Of a stretch of DNA of 64,000 nucleotides, positions 34,575 to 43,751 are shown in pieces. Below the pieces are notes generated by a model. That model did no database searches and was not told where the DNA came from. It saw nothing but the letters and a program-made list of their open reading frames with translations. A program made the translations under genes and the position numbers. This DNA comes from Gammaproteobacteria bacterium (GTDB taxonomy: Bacteria; Pseudomonadota; Gammaproteobacteria; Enterobacterales; Alteromonadaceae), in assembly GCA_017302255.1 (NCBI GenBank), contig JAFLDV010000016.1, positions 1 through 64,000 of the forward strand, given 5' to 3'. Each line of letters opens with the position of its first letter. Position 1 is the first letter of the stretch.

Positions 34575-36239
34575 CTAAACTAGCGGGTCGAGTTTAATTT
34601 GCCCGTCGGCATAACTAATCTTGGTCGCGCCATAGTCACGCTTGATTGGGATTGATTCGCTACCGATCCGAATATCAACACCAGCGTGAATATGCTGCTT
34701 CACGATGATCACCGTTTCATCAAGCAATTGTTGCCGCTCGACTTCTAAAGCTTTGACATCGGTCATCATGGCAAGCGCTATCGCTTTTTGCGCTTCAAAA
34801 TCTTCGATGAACATTTTGATTTGTTGCTGAATCGCCGCGTTTTGATCTTGGCTTTTCATTTGCTCAATCATGCCGCGAATTTCTTCCATTTCACGCTTAA
34901 TTGCTTGGATGTTGTCGCGAAGTGCTTGTTGTTTCTCTACCACTGGCAATACCCGGCGATTGAGATCAACAATCAAGGTACTCTCAGAGGGTGACCCGAG
35001 CACGCCTGCTTTGAGTCCAAGCTCAAGCAAATAGTGGCCACCGACAATTTTGCCGGTAAGTTTGTCCGCCTGCCCTGCCAGAACGCTTCGAGCATTAACA
35101 TCACAGTGATTAAGTTGTTTCATCACTTGTAAATCACCACCGCATTCAAAGCGAGCGTATTGCGCCAAATTGCATTTGACATCACCTTTCGCTCTGATAA
35201 CGGTACTAAAAGTTTCGCCGTCAGCGGTCGGAGCCATCTGGTGTCCTATTACGGCACCACCAATGCTGATCTCGCCACCAGATTCAATTAACGAACCGTC
35301 GACTAAACCTTTAATAAAGATATTACCTCCGGCTATTACTTTCATGCTTTCAGTGACGTCGCCGTTTACTATAACTGCGCCCTTAAATTGCACATGGCCG
35401 GTTGATAAATCGACTTTATTAATTGCGTAAACTTCGTCAACAGAGGCGCCGGCATCCAACAACCTTGGCATACCGTCACGCGCAGCCACAAGTAAATCTG
35501 GATCTATAGAACTAACCTCAACGCCCTCACCAAGTTGCCATTCGGTATTTTGTCCAGGTTGAGCTGGGGTAATTTCACCACGCACAGAGACACCGTCGAC
35601 ACCATTCGTTGGCGGTAGCCGTCTAACTACGCCCTCACCTTGATGAACAGAAGGGATAACACCGAAATCACGCAGATCGATGCGCTCTTCTTCATGAGCC
35701 ATCGGCTTGTTCAAACGAACCGTCATGCCTTCGACGAGAGGTTCAAAACTGGCATTTTGTCCCGGTTGCATAGTGCGGCCTACCGCTATTATCGCCGAAG
35801 TAAGCACACCAGGTTCAGCTCGACTTGCTGCCGCAACTAAATTAATTATTCTTTCTTTTTGAAAACCGAAGCTAACGCCCTGCTCTTGTGCCATTTTGAC
35901 CAGGTCATTGGCAGAGACTGGTTGACCACCCCAAGCGCCAGAAATTTCTGCAGAAACGCTCATATTATCCGCAGCGATGGAGATTTTAAGTTCAGCATTA
36001 CGACGCACCGCGATACGTCGACTAATTTTTTGGCCCGCAGGCAATTTGTTCAAACGAATGTCAGACTGAATGACTTCGTAATCGGCGATCAAGTTAGTCA
36101 CCTGATCACCAATCACTTGACAGCGTCCGAAGCCTGCCTCATTCAATCCATCGCGAATTTGTTGCAAAGTAATTGGCAGGTCATTTACTGAGACCTGAAC
36201 CTCGATTAAATCGTCATGTCGAACAAATTGCATTGGCAT
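34575..36239 (-). CDS. DUF342/FapA family polymer-forming protein
   Basis: A 554-residue cytoplasmic protein. The N-terminal half (about 1-200) is the FapA N-terminal domain. The central part (about 255-420) is a right-handed beta-helix of short repeats: V-Q-F-K-G-A-V-I-V-N-G-D-V, V-I-A-G-G-N-I-F-I-K-G-L-V-D-G, G-G-E-I-S-I-G-G-A-V-I-G. The tail is a coiled coil (about 430-510) ending in a small beta domain. Related proteins are annotated flagellar assembly protein A in Vibrio. Here it is not next to flagellar structural genes, though pomAB is 18 kb away. It may scaffold a polar or membrane complex. Confidence 0.82.
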   Translation of the reverse strand: MPMQFVRHDDLIEVQVSVNDLPITLQQIRDGLNEAGFGRCQVIGDQVTNLIADYEVIQSDIRLNKLPAGQKISRRIAVRRNAELKISIAADNMSVSAEISGAWGGQPVSANDLVKMAQEQGVSFGFQKERIINLVAAASRAEPGVLTSAIIAVGRTMQPGQNASFEPLVEGMTVRLNKPMAHEEERIDLRDFGVIPSVHQGEGVVRRLPPTNGVDGVSVRGEITPAQPGQNTEWQLGEGVEVSSIDPDLLVAARDGMPRLLDAGASVDEVYAINKVDLSTGHVQFKGAVIVNGDVTESMKVIAGGNIFIKGLVDGSLIESGGEISIGGAVIGHQMAPTADGETFSTVIRAKGDVKCNLAQYARFECGGDLQVMKQLNHCDVNARSVLAGQADKLTGKIVGGHYLLELGLKAGVLGSPSESTLIVDLNRRVLPVVEKQQALRDNIQAIKREMEEIRGMIEQMKSQDQNAAIQQQIKMFIEDFEAQKAIALAMMTDVKALEVERQQLLDETVIIVKQHIHAGVDIRIGSESIPIKRDYGATKISYADGQIKLDPLV

Positions 36240-36293
36240 AGGGTATTCACAACATCAGTAGCAGGCGGAAACATAGCAGGTAGGAACATGGAC

Positions 36294-36321
36294 TAAAGGA
36301 GCCAGCACAGTTACTGACTCC
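36294..36321 (-). terminator. Probable terminator of the 36335-36670 gene
   Basis: Reading leftward, an 8-bp stem (GGAGTCAG with CTGGCTCC, one G-T wobble; 36314-36321 with 36298-36305) is followed by three T residues. This is a moderate-quality terminator. Confidence 0.5.
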
Positions 36322-36334
36322 TCATCACCAAAAA

Positions 36335-36670
36335 TCAAATGTAGTTTTCTTGGTGAACTCGCAAAAATAAGTCCGTACCCACTTTGCTATAATCTATTTT
36401 GTATTCTTTACCATTTAGCGCCTGCACAAACAGTAAAGTTTTCGTCTCGCCAAACACATCAACACTGCCAATATCGACCAGATCCAAATAGCGTTCTTTG
36501 GCTTCAACACGATTCGTTGGCACTTCTTCGGTAAAAATTTTTACGCCTGTCCTAGACACCACAACAACTGGATCCGTATCGTTGTTAACTATTACCAAAT
36601 CTAATTTTTTTTGTTTATGGATGATGGTATTACGGCCACTTACCAGGAACGGTCTTTCGTATGTACTCAT
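36335..36670 (-). CDS. Conserved-looking hypothetical protein, 111 residues
   Basis: I do not recognise a family. It has no signal peptide or membrane segment. It is predicted beta-rich, with alternating hydrophobic stretches such as L-D-L-V-I-V-N-N, P-V-V-V-V-S-R-T-G-V-K-I-F and T-L-L-F-V-Q-A-L-N-G-K-E-Y-K-I-D-Y, suggesting a small beta-barrel or PilZ-like fold. Codon use matches neighbours and a terminator follows, so it is a real gene. It lies 60 bases downstream of the DUF2982-like gene and could be cotranscribed with it. Confidence 0.62.
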   Translation of the reverse strand: MSTYERPFLVSGRNTIIHKQKKLDLVIVNNDTDPVVVVSRTGVKIFTEEVPTNRVEAKERYLDLVDIGSVDVFGETKTLLFVQALNGKEYKIDYSKVGTDLFLRVHQENYI

Positions 36671-36730
36671 TATTTTTCACCAGTCGTTGGTCAGACATAT
36701 CCGCATTATGATACAGCATCAGCAGAGTGT

Positions 36731-37393
36731 CTAGCCGCCCTTTATAATCAAAGACTTCAGCCGTTGTTGATTGATTAAACGACAAAAATCTTCTGCTGCG
36801 TACCCGACAACATCGGCGGGTATTAAAATGTCGAGCTGTAACAAAGTTCGAAAATGGTCCATGCGTTGAGCAAACAATCCCAGTACTCCACGATAGCTAA
36901 CGCCATTGTGCTTAAACTCAGCTAACTGTTCAAGCATTGTCGTGGGACACCTGCCGTCCCTGCAACCAGCGCCTAAGGCTGCAACCAGCAACGGTCGTTG
37001 CTCTATCAGCAAACGCAGCGCTAATCGAATCGTTATGCATGCTAAAAACTCATTATAGCTGCTGAGCCTAAATCCGACAAAATTAAGGGTTTTCCCTTCG
37101 ATTTCGACAACTTTAGCGTAAGCCAAGTCATGCCATGGTAAACGCCAACTGCCGTATTTGTGGAAAAAAACTATCCCTCGGTCATCCAGCTGCAGCATCA
37201 CCGCTGGTTCTTTTAACTTACTGTAACCGACAAAAGCGGCAAGCCCTAATAAGATAAATATCAATAACCAAGCTTGCTGTGGACCGACATCGGGCCAAAG
37301 CGAAAAAGCCAGCACTGCAATCAGCATCGCCAAAAGCGCTGAGAGCAATAAGCCACCGCCTCCTTGCGCACTTGCAGCCTTAAATTGCAGCAT
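36731..37393 (-). CDS. DUF2982-like membrane protein
   Basis: A 220-residue protein with two N-terminal membrane helices (about 14-32 and 40-58) and a cytoplasmic domain. The cytoplasmic part starts with a PH-like strand pattern (V-M-L-Q-L-D-D-R-G-I-V-F-F-H-K-Y-G-S-W-R-L-P-W) and ends with I-L-I-P-A-D-V-V-G-Y and N-Q-Q-R. This resembles DUF2982 proteins of Shewanella and Vibrio as I recall them. It lies 4 bases after a 34-residue CxxC microprotein gene, so the two form one unit. Function unknown. Confidence 0.6.
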   Translation of the reverse strand: MLQFKAASAQGGGGLLLSALLAMLIAVLAFSLWPDVGPQQAWLLIFILLGLAAFVGYSKLKEPAVMLQLDDRGIVFFHKYGSWRLPWHDLAYAKVVEIEGKTLNFVGFRLSSYNEFLACITIRLALRLLIEQRPLLVAALGAGCRDGRCPTTMLEQLAEFKHNGVSYRGVLGLFAQRMDHFRTLLQLDILIPADVVGYAAEDFCRLINQQRLKSLIIKGG

Positions 37394-37397
37394 GAGG

Positions 37398-37502
37398 CTA
37401 GCCTAAAGACTCTAAATAGAAATACATCAAAACGCTCATCAGAATAGTCCACACTAAGTAGAATCTAATCATTCGACAACGCTCACAAGGTTTTTCTGCC
37501 AT
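37398..37502 (-). CDS. 34-residue CxxC membrane microprotein
   Basis: ATG at 37502-37500, TAG at 37400-37398. It has an N-terminal C-E-R-C-R motif at residues 6-10, then one hydrophobic helix (about 12-30) starting I-R-F-Y-L-V-W-T-I-L-M, and a short L-E-S-L-G tail. A GGAGA ribosome-binding site lies 5 bases upstream, and the stop is 4 bases before the start of the DUF2982-like gene. The single-span layout with a cytoplasmic two-cysteine knuckle suggests a small regulatory or metal-binding membrane protein. Family not recognised. Confidence 0.72.
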   Translation of the reverse strand: MAEKPCERCRMIRFYLVWTILMSVLMYFYLESLG

Positions 37503-37616
37503 ATTATTCTCCGGATTACGACCAACGCCCGCTGAGTTGCGATAACCCTAGCCTAATGTTGCCAAGCTTTTCCTTACAATACATCAGATTTTTATAAACT
37601 GAAGGTCGGAGTTCAA

Positions 37617-38669
37617 GTGCCTGTTAAACATTCACGCCTAATCACCATTATTTTAGCCAGTTTGCTGTTGTTTTTAGCCTTTTTACTGATCCCGGTAAAA
37701 ACGAACGATGCCGGAAAACGTAAAGGTGATACTGCCACCACAGTAAAAACCCAAAAAGTCGCACTCGCGACCTTAAAGCGGGAAGTTAAAGCATTAGGCA
37801 CTGCACTAGCGTTTGACTCGACAAAAATCGTTAGTTCATCAAATGATTACCTGACAGTATTAAACATCGACGAGGGGCAACCGGTTCGTAAGGGCACAGT
37901 TTTAGCGCAATTTAATGATTTAGAAGAAAAAGCACGTGTCGCTGAATTAACTGCGTTATTAAGTGAACAAAAGCGACAATTGGCTCGGTTAAAGAACTTA
38001 ACAAATTCAAAAGCAAGCGCGCAGTCCATGTTTGATGAACAACAAGCCAAAGTAAACGCCACCACTGCGCAACTTGACGCCGCTCAATCTCGATTACAAG
38101 ACATGGTTATCAAGGCTCCTTTTGACGGTGTGCTGGGTTTACGCCAAGTCAGTAACGGTGCATTTTTATCAGCTGGCACGACGCTAACCACACTCGATGA
38201 TATTTCCAAAATTCGGGTTGAATTTAATGCTGCTGAGCATTATTTGGCAGAATTACAGCCTGGGATGAACCTCAGCATCACCAACGTCGCCTTTGCGGAT
38301 GCGTCCTTCAAAGGCAGCTTAACCGCATTAGACCCACGGATCGACCCTATCACTCGCTCGGTAAAAGGCCACGGCCTTATCGATAATGCTGATTTCAAAT
38401 TAAAACCAGGGATGTTGCTCAATGTCACTATTGAGCTTGCAATCACTCAAGCTTTGCAAATCCCAGAAAAAGCCATTGTCCCGCTGCAAAACAAACATTT
38501 TGTTTATGTGGTCGATGCCAATAATCAAGTGGCACAACGCGAGGTCAGTTTAGGTTTGCGTACGCCGGGACTGGTTGAAGTGCGCTCGGGGCTTGCAGTC
38601 GGCGATGAAATTGTCACTGAAGGCACGCAAAAGCTGCGCTCCGGCCTCACTATAACAAAAGCGGAGTAA
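37617..38669 (+). CDS. RND efflux periplasmic adaptor (membrane fusion protein)
   Basis: A 350-residue HlyD-family adaptor. An N-terminal membrane anchor (about 9-22) is followed by the lipoyl half-motif V-L-N-I-D-E-G-Q-P-V-R-K-G-T-V-L-A, an alpha-hairpin coiled coil (about 97-160), the second lipoyl half I-K-A-P-F-D-G-V-L-G-L-R, then beta-barrel and membrane-proximal domains ending G-D-E-I-V-T-E-G-T-Q-K-L. The start is GTG, 5 bases after GGAG. It pairs with the RND pump 3 bases downstream. No outer-membrane factor gene follows, so a TolC-like protein elsewhere must complete the pump. Confidence 0.92.
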   Translation: MPVKHSRLITIILASLLLFLAFLLIPVKTNDAGKRKGDTATTVKTQKVALATLKREVKALGTALAFDSTKIVSSSNDYLTVLNIDEGQPVRKGTVLAQFNDLEEKARVAELTALLSEQKRQLARLKNLTNSKASAQSMFDEQQAKVNATTAQLDAAQSRLQDMVIKAPFDGVLGLRQVSNGAFLSAGTTLTTLDDISKIRVEFNAAEHYLAELQPGMNLSITNVAFADASFKGSLTALDPRIDPITRSVKGHGLIDNADFKLKPGMLLNVTIELAITQALQIPEKAIVPLQNKHFVYVVDANNQVAQREVSLGLRTPGLVEVRSGLAVGDEIVTEGTQKLRSGLTITKAE

Positions 38670-38672
38670 CCC

Positions 38673-41600
38673 ATGCTTCTTTCCGATCTTTCGGTTAAAC
38701 GTCCGGTATTCGCCACTGTTATCAATTTGGTGTTAGTAATTTTTGGGATTGTTTGTTTTTCGATGCTACCACTTCGGGAATTTCCGGATATTGATTCACC
38801 AGTAGTCACCATTAGCACAGACTATCCTGGCGCCTCTGCAGAAATTGTCGAATCAAAAATCACCCAGCCGATTGAGGATATGATCAGTGGGGTCGAAGGG
38901 ATTAAAAACGTTAGCTCGAATAGCCGTGTAGGCCGATCTAACGTCACCATCGAATTTAATATTAATCGCGATATTGATGCGGCAGCGAATGATGTGCGTG
39001 AGCGGGTCTCTCGAGTCATGGATAACCTTCCCGACCAAGCTCGAGCACCAGAAGTGTTTAAAGCCAATAGTGACGATGACACTATCGCGTGGTTCTTATT
39101 AAGCAGTGAGACCATGACGACGTTGGAGCTGACTGATTATGCAGATCGTTACATCGTCGAACGCTTCTCCGTTGTGGATGGTGTTGCTCGTCTGCAAATT
39201 GGTGGCGAACGCAAATATGCAATGCGGATGTGGTTAGATAAAAATGCCATGGCTTCGCGTGGCGTGACGGTTCAAGACATTGAAAACGTATTACGCAACG
39301 AGAACGTCGAATTGCCCGCCGGCAATGTCAAATCTACCGACCGCGACTTTATAGTCCGAGTGGTACGAACCTACAAAACTCAAGATGACTTTCGCCGGTT
39401 AGTGGTGAAAAAAGGCGACAACGGCTATTTGGTTCGCCTTGGTGAAGTGGCTGATGTCGTACTTGCTTCCGAAAACGAAGAAAGTGACTTTCGCAGTGAT
39501 GGCAAAAATGTGCTCGGTATCGGCATTATCAAGCAGTCCAAAGCAAACACTTTAGATGTAGTTCGCAATGCTAGAGCCGAGATGGAGCGGATTAAACCGA
39601 CTTTACCTAAAGGCACAACCATTTTCTCCGGTTACGATTCTTCATTATTCATCGCTGAGTCCATTCACGAAGTTTACGTGACACTCGGCATTGCCATGGT
39701 CTTGGTTGTCTTGGTGATCTACTTATTCCTTGGCAATTTGCGAGCGACTTTCATCCCTGCAGTGACGGTTCCTGTTGCTTTGATTGCGGCAGTGACAGTG
39801 TTATATGCGCTTGGCTTTTCGATTAACTTATTGACCTTGCTCGCCATGGTGCTCGCGATCGGTTTGGTTGTTGATGACTCCATTGTTGTTTTAGAAAATA
39901 TCTATCGAAGAATTGAACACGGCGAGCATCCACTATTGGCAGCTTATAACGGCAGCCGTGAAGTCGGTTTTGCGGTCATTGCCACAACATTAGTGCTGAT
40001 TGCTGTGTTTGTGCCTTTGGTGTTTATGCAGGGCGATTTAGGCAAGTTATTCACAGAATTTGCCTTAGCCGTTGCCGCCGCAGTGGCATTTTCAGCAATC
40101 ACTGCACTGACCTTATCGCCAATGCTTTGCTCGAAAATGCTAAAACAACAGCCGAGTAAAACCGGACTTAGTCGCTTTATTCAGCACAGTTTTGAGAAAA
40201 TTGAGCAAGGCTATTTAAAACAACTGCAGCTAGTGACGAAAAAGCGCTGGCCAAGTTTCTTAGTGCTGTTGTGCTGCGGCGTTATCAGCGTAATTTTAGT
40301 GCGGACTTTACCCTCAGAATTAGCACCACCAGAAGACCGCGGCACCTTTTTTGTGATGATGAGCCCTGCTGAAGGTGCAAGTTTTCAAAGCAATATGAAA
40401 AACATGCGCCTTATCGAGGATTTGTTACTGCCGTACTATCAAAAAGGTGAAGTGAATCGGTTGTTGATCCGCGTGCCTGGCTTTGGTAATTCCGGCGGCA
40501 TGGCGGTCGTGAGCAGTGAGAACTGGCACAACGACCAGCGAAAAACCCCAGAACTCATGCAAGAAATCGGGCAAAAACTCAATGCTCTGCCTGACGTCCG
40601 AGCTTTCCCCAATATGCGCAGTGGTTTAAGTGGTGGCCGCGGTGGCGGTGGACGGCCAGTGCAATTTGTCATGCAAGGGAACACCTATGAAGAACTGGCA
40701 AAGTGGCGCGATATTGTTCTGGCAAAAGCGCAACAAAACCCCAAATTGCAAATGCTTGACCACGACTACAAAGAAACCGTACCACAAGTCTTAGTCGAAA
40801 TTAACGCTGAACGGGCTGCCGATTTAGGCATTTCTGTAGGTGTCGTCGGCAGAGCCTTAGAAGCCATGCTTGGTGGGCGCCGAGTTACCACTTTCCTCGA
40901 CCGCGGCAAAGAGTACGATTTAATTATCGAAGGCAGTGATGATGACTTTACCAAGCCAGGCAGCATTACCAATGTTTATGTGCGCTCGACCAATTCAGAC
41001 ACTTTGATCCCATTGGATAACCTTGTGACGTTAAAAGAGGAAGCAACGTCATCAACACTCAACCGCTACAACCGGATGCGCGCCATTACCATTTCTGCCA
41101 ACTTAGCCCCCGGATATAGCCTCGGTGAAGCGCTGGAGTTTTTAGAAGACACGGTAAAAACCGAAATTGATGATGTCGTTGGTATCGAGTACAAAGGCGA
41201 GTCCATGATGTTTAAAGACAGTGGTGAGTCCACTGTGCTCATTTTTGCCTTGGCGCTAATCATCACCTTCTTAGTTCTAGCCGCCCAATTTGAAAGCTTT
41301 ATTCATCCGTTGGTGATTATGTTGACCGTACCGCTTGGGATGGCTGGCGCGCTTGGCGGCCTGTATCTGGCTGATATGACGCTCAACATTTACAGTCAAA
41401 TCGGTTTGGTAATGATTATTGGCTTGGTCGCTAAAAATGGTATTTTGATTGTTGAATTCGCCAACCAACTGCGGGACGCCGGTGTTGAATTTACCACGGC
41501 AATCCATCAAGCGGCGGTACAACGTTTGCGACCAATCACCATGACTGCGTTCACCACGGTAATGAGCGGTATTCCACTGATTGTGACTTCAGGGCCAGGC

Positions 41601-41783
41601 TCTGAAAGTCGCATGGTGATCGGTATGGTGATTTGCGCAGGTGTAGGCTTTGCAACCTTGCTCACGCTCTACATTGTGCCTGTGGCTTATGTTGCGTTGG
41701 CAAAACATACCGGTTCACCTAAAGATATTGAAAAACAATTACAGACACTGAGTGAAGAAGCTGACACAAAAGCAGCCAAATAG
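38673..41783 (+). CDS. RND-family efflux pump permease (HAE1/MexB-like)
   Basis: A 1036-residue trimeric proton-driven pump with 12 membrane helices and two large periplasmic loops. It starts L-S-V-K-R-P-V-F-A-T-V-I-N. The proton-relay aspartate pair is in A-I-G-L-V-V-D-D-S-I-V-V-L-E-N-I (about 391-406), and the relay lysine is in G-L-V-A-K-N-G-I-L-I-V-E-F-A-N (about 914-928). A glycine-rich loop (G-G-R-G-G-G-G) lies at about 653. Length and motifs fit multidrug pumps rather than heavy-metal CzcA. Substrates cannot be predicted. Confidence 0.94.
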   Translation: MLLSDLSVKRPVFATVINLVLVIFGIVCFSMLPLREFPDIDSPVVTISTDYPGASAEIVESKITQPIEDMISGVEGIKNVSSNSRVGRSNVTIEFNINRDIDAAANDVRERVSRVMDNLPDQARAPEVFKANSDDDTIAWFLLSSETMTTLELTDYADRYIVERFSVVDGVARLQIGGERKYAMRMWLDKNAMASRGVTVQDIENVLRNENVELPAGNVKSTDRDFIVRVVRTYKTQDDFRRLVVKKGDNGYLVRLGEVADVVLASENEESDFRSDGKNVLGIGIIKQSKANTLDVVRNARAEMERIKPTLPKGTTIFSGYDSSLFIAESIHEVYVTLGIAMVLVVLVIYLFLGNLRATFIPAVTVPVALIAAVTVLYALGFSINLLTLLAMVLAIGLVVDDSIVVLENIYRRIEHGEHPLLAAYNGSREVGFAVIATTLVLIAVFVPLVFMQGDLGKLFTEFALAVAAAVAFSAITALTLSPMLCSKMLKQQPSKTGLSRFIQHSFEKIEQGYLKQLQLVTKKRWPSFLVLLCCGVISVILVRTLPSELAPPEDRGTFFVMMSPAEGASFQSNMKNMRLIEDLLLPYYQKGEVNRLLIRVPGFGNSGGMAVVSSENWHNDQRKTPELMQEIGQKLNALPDVRAFPNMRSGLSGGRGGGGRPVQFVMQGNTYEELAKWRDIVLAKAQQNPKLQMLDHDYKETVPQVLVEINAERAADLGISVGVVGRALEAMLGGRRVTTFLDRGKEYDLIIEGSDDDFTKPGSITNVYVRSTNSDTLIPLDNLVTLKEEATSSTLNRYNRMRAITISANLAPGYSLGEALEFLEDTVKTEIDDVVGIEYKGESMMFKDSGESTVLIFALALIITFLVLAAQFESFIHPLVIMLTVPLGMAGALGGLYLADMTLNIYSQIGLVMIIGLVAKNGILIVEFANQLRDAGVEFTTAIHQAAVQRLRPITMTAFTTVMSGIPLIVTSGPGSESRMVIGMVICAGVGFATLLTLYIVPVAYVALAKHTGSPKDIEKQLQTLSEEADTKAAK

Positions 41784-41810
41784 CGCTTTGCGTTTAGTTC
41801 GTGCAGAAAA

Positions 41811-41835
41811 AAACCGACATTCATGTCGGTTTTTT
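41811..41835 (+). terminator. Rho-independent terminator after the RND operon
   Basis: A 10-bp perfect stem AAACCGACAT/ATGTCGGTTT (41811-41820 with 41823-41832) continues into a T-run ending at 41835. Confidence 0.93.
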
Positions 41836-41933
41836 ATTGGCGAAGCCTTTGCTCGGCACAAACGTATGCAGCATCGACGCCTTCTTGCTACAATCGGCAC
41901 ATACTTTTTTGCTGAATAACTACAGATAAATCA

Positions 41934-42731
41934 ATGACGAGCCAAGCTGGGACTTTAGCAGTTCAAAATTTGAGTTGGAGTATTAACCAACGGCAAATTT
42001 TGCAGCCAATGACATGGTCACTTGGCGCAGGTGAACGCTTGGGGATCATTGGCCCAAATGGCGCAGGAAAATCTACTTTATTAAAACTTCTTGCCGGGCT
42101 TATTGCCCCGACCAGCGGCGAAGTTTTGCTAAATCAACACGCCATTTTAACCATCAGTAGTAAATTTCGCGCCCAGCAAATTGCCTTGTTAACTCAGGAA
42201 ATAGACCCAGCAAGCACCGATACTGTTTGGCAATTAGTCGCTTTAGGCCGTCTGCCCTACCAACACTGGTATCAATCATTGGCGGATGTCGATTGCGAGC
42301 TTATAAGTGAGGCTTTGCACCATACCGATTTAGCAGACCGGGCAATGTCTCGACTTTCCGAATTATCAGGTGGTGAATTACAACGGGCGCATTTAGCTCG
42401 CGTGCTGGTTCAACAAACTGGGGTTTTATTGTTAGATGAACCGACTAACCATTTAGACGTGCAACATCAGCATCAATTAATGGCGTTAACTCGAAAGCAT
42501 GCGCTTAAACGGGATCTGACTTTAGTGGCAAGTTTTCATGATCTAAATCTGGCGGCTAGTTATTGTGACAAACTGCTGTTACTTGACCAAGGCAAGTTTA
42601 TTGCACTGGCATCTCCCCAAGAAGTGCTGACCAGCGCCACACTAGAGCAAGTCTATCAACGTCCTTGTTTGGTCGATAACAATCCATTTGATGGTTCACC
42701 ACGCGTAACTTTCGCGCCGGAGCTGGCATGA
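41934..42731 (+). CDS. btuD: Vitamin B12 ABC importer, ATP-binding protein
   Basis: A 265-residue nucleotide-binding subunit of an iron/B12-type importer. Walker A is G-P-N-G-A-G-K-S-T (about 39-47), the Q-loop is in L-L-T-Q-E, the signature is L-S-G-G-E-L-Q-R-A (about 143-151), Walker B is V-L-L-L-D-E-P-T-N-H-L-D and the switch histidine is in S-F-H-D-L-N-L-A. The B12 rather than heme or siderophore assignment rests on the following btuC, cobO and btuF genes. It overlaps btuC by 4 bases. No cobalamin riboswitch precedes this operon. Confidence 0.88.
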   Translation: MTSQAGTLAVQNLSWSINQRQILQPMTWSLGAGERLGIIGPNGAGKSTLLKLLAGLIAPTSGEVLLNQHAILTISSKFRAQQIALLTQEIDPASTDTVWQLVALGRLPYQHWYQSLADVDCELISEALHHTDLADRAMSRLSELSGGELQRAHLARVLVQQTGVLLLDEPTNHLDVQHQHQLMALTRKHALKRDLTLVASFHDLNLAASYCDKLLLLDQGKFIALASPQEVLTSATLEQVYQRPCLVDNNPFDGSPRVTFAPELA

Positions 42732-43696
42732 GTATACGGCTAAAACTGCTACTACTGCTGTTCGGATTACTGGTTAGCCTGATGGTATGTCTACAGATCG
42801 GCGCTGTGCCGCTGTCATGGAGCGCGTTAGTTGAGCCCAAGCTTGATGGTGGCATGTCCCAGCAGATTTTCTTTGAATTGCGTTTACCACGGTTATTGCT
42901 TGGTGTTTTAGCTGGTGCCAGCCTCGCCTTATGTGGCGGCTTGCTGCAAGACCTCAGCCGCAACCAATTAGCAGATCCGTATTTGTTTGGCATAGTTGCA
43001 GGTGCAGCTTTTGGTGCGACTATCGTCACTGTATGGCTGCCGAATCTTAGCATTGCCTTACCTATCGCTGCTTTTATTGGCGCTTTGCTGGCCATTAGCC
43101 TAGTTATTGCTTTTGTCAGCGTAAATCGGCGAAACCAACTTGAACATTGGGTCTTGGCAGGGGTTGCCGTGTCCTTTTTGCTAAGTTCGCTCGGGTCGGC
43201 ATTTTTGTATATGGGCGACGCCTTTGCCGCCAATCGGATCATGTTCTGGTTAATGGGCAGTCTGGCGAGAGCACAAATAACAGCGGTTTGGGTAATTGCG
43301 CCTGTGCTCTTCATGACTCTTGCGATCATTATATTCTGGCGACGTGAGATAGCAGCGCTGCATTTTGCTGACGCCACAGCCAAGAGCTTGGGGGTTGCCG
43401 TGAATAAAGTTCGACTTGGCCTTCTGCTGTGCTCTGCTGCACTGACCGCAGTTGTTGTTTCTTATTGCGGCGGAATTGGCTTTGTTGGGTTACTAGTACC
43501 GCATCTCATCAGATTCTGGCTTGGCAATTCACCACTGCCAATGTTATTCGGTAGCGCGCTTGCAGGCGCAATTTTATTGATCTGGGTTGATGCTGCAGCC
43601 CGTACTTTGCTACCAAGCCAAGAAATCCCGCTTGGGGTATTAACCTCAGCCATTGGCAGCATGTTCTTTTTATTGTTATTAGCTCGGCGTCGTTAA
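42728..43696 (+). CDS. btuC: Vitamin B12 ABC importer permease
   Basis: A 322-residue FecCD-family permease with about ten membrane helices. Landmarks: F-F-E-L-R-L-P-R-L-L-L-G-V-L-A-G-A-S-L-A near the N-terminus, G-L-L-Q-D-L-S-R-N-Q-L-A-D-P-Y-L-F-G-I, and the ATPase-coupling and C-terminal G-G-I-G-F-V-G-L-L-V-P-H-L-I-R (about 240-254) and I-P-L-G-V-L-T-S-A-I-G. The canonical NPL motif reads R-N-Q-L-A-D-P. Coupled to btuD by ATGA. Confidence 0.9.
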   Translation: MSIRLKLLLLLFGLLVSLMVCLQIGAVPLSWSALVEPKLDGGMSQQIFFELRLPRLLLGVLAGASLALCGGLLQDLSRNQLADPYLFGIVAGAAFGATIVTVWLPNLSIALPIAAFIGALLAISLVIAFVSVNRRNQLEHWVLAGVAVSFLLSSLGSAFLYMGDAFAANRIMFWLMGSLARAQITAVWVIAPVLFMTLAIIIFWRREIAALHFADATAKSLGVAVNKVRLGLLLCSAALTAVVVSYCGGIGFVGLLVPHLIRFWLGNSPLPMLFGSALAGAILLIWVDAAARTLLPSQEIPLGVLTSAIGSMFFLLLLARRR

Positions 43697-43751
43697 TCGA
43701 CTTGATGTCAGCAATCAAGATTAGCGTAACCAATAATCATGTGGAACAACA

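Noticed and set aside
41836-41933. Cobalamin riboswitch before btuD
   Set aside because: Region is under 100 bases and lacks a B12 box; a cobalamin aptamer needs about 200 bases.
42598-43383. 261-codon antisense frame opposite btuC
   Set aside because: Translation is low-complexity Lys/Ala/Ser/Asn typical of reverse-complemented membrane-protein codons; btuC on the plus strand is unambiguous.
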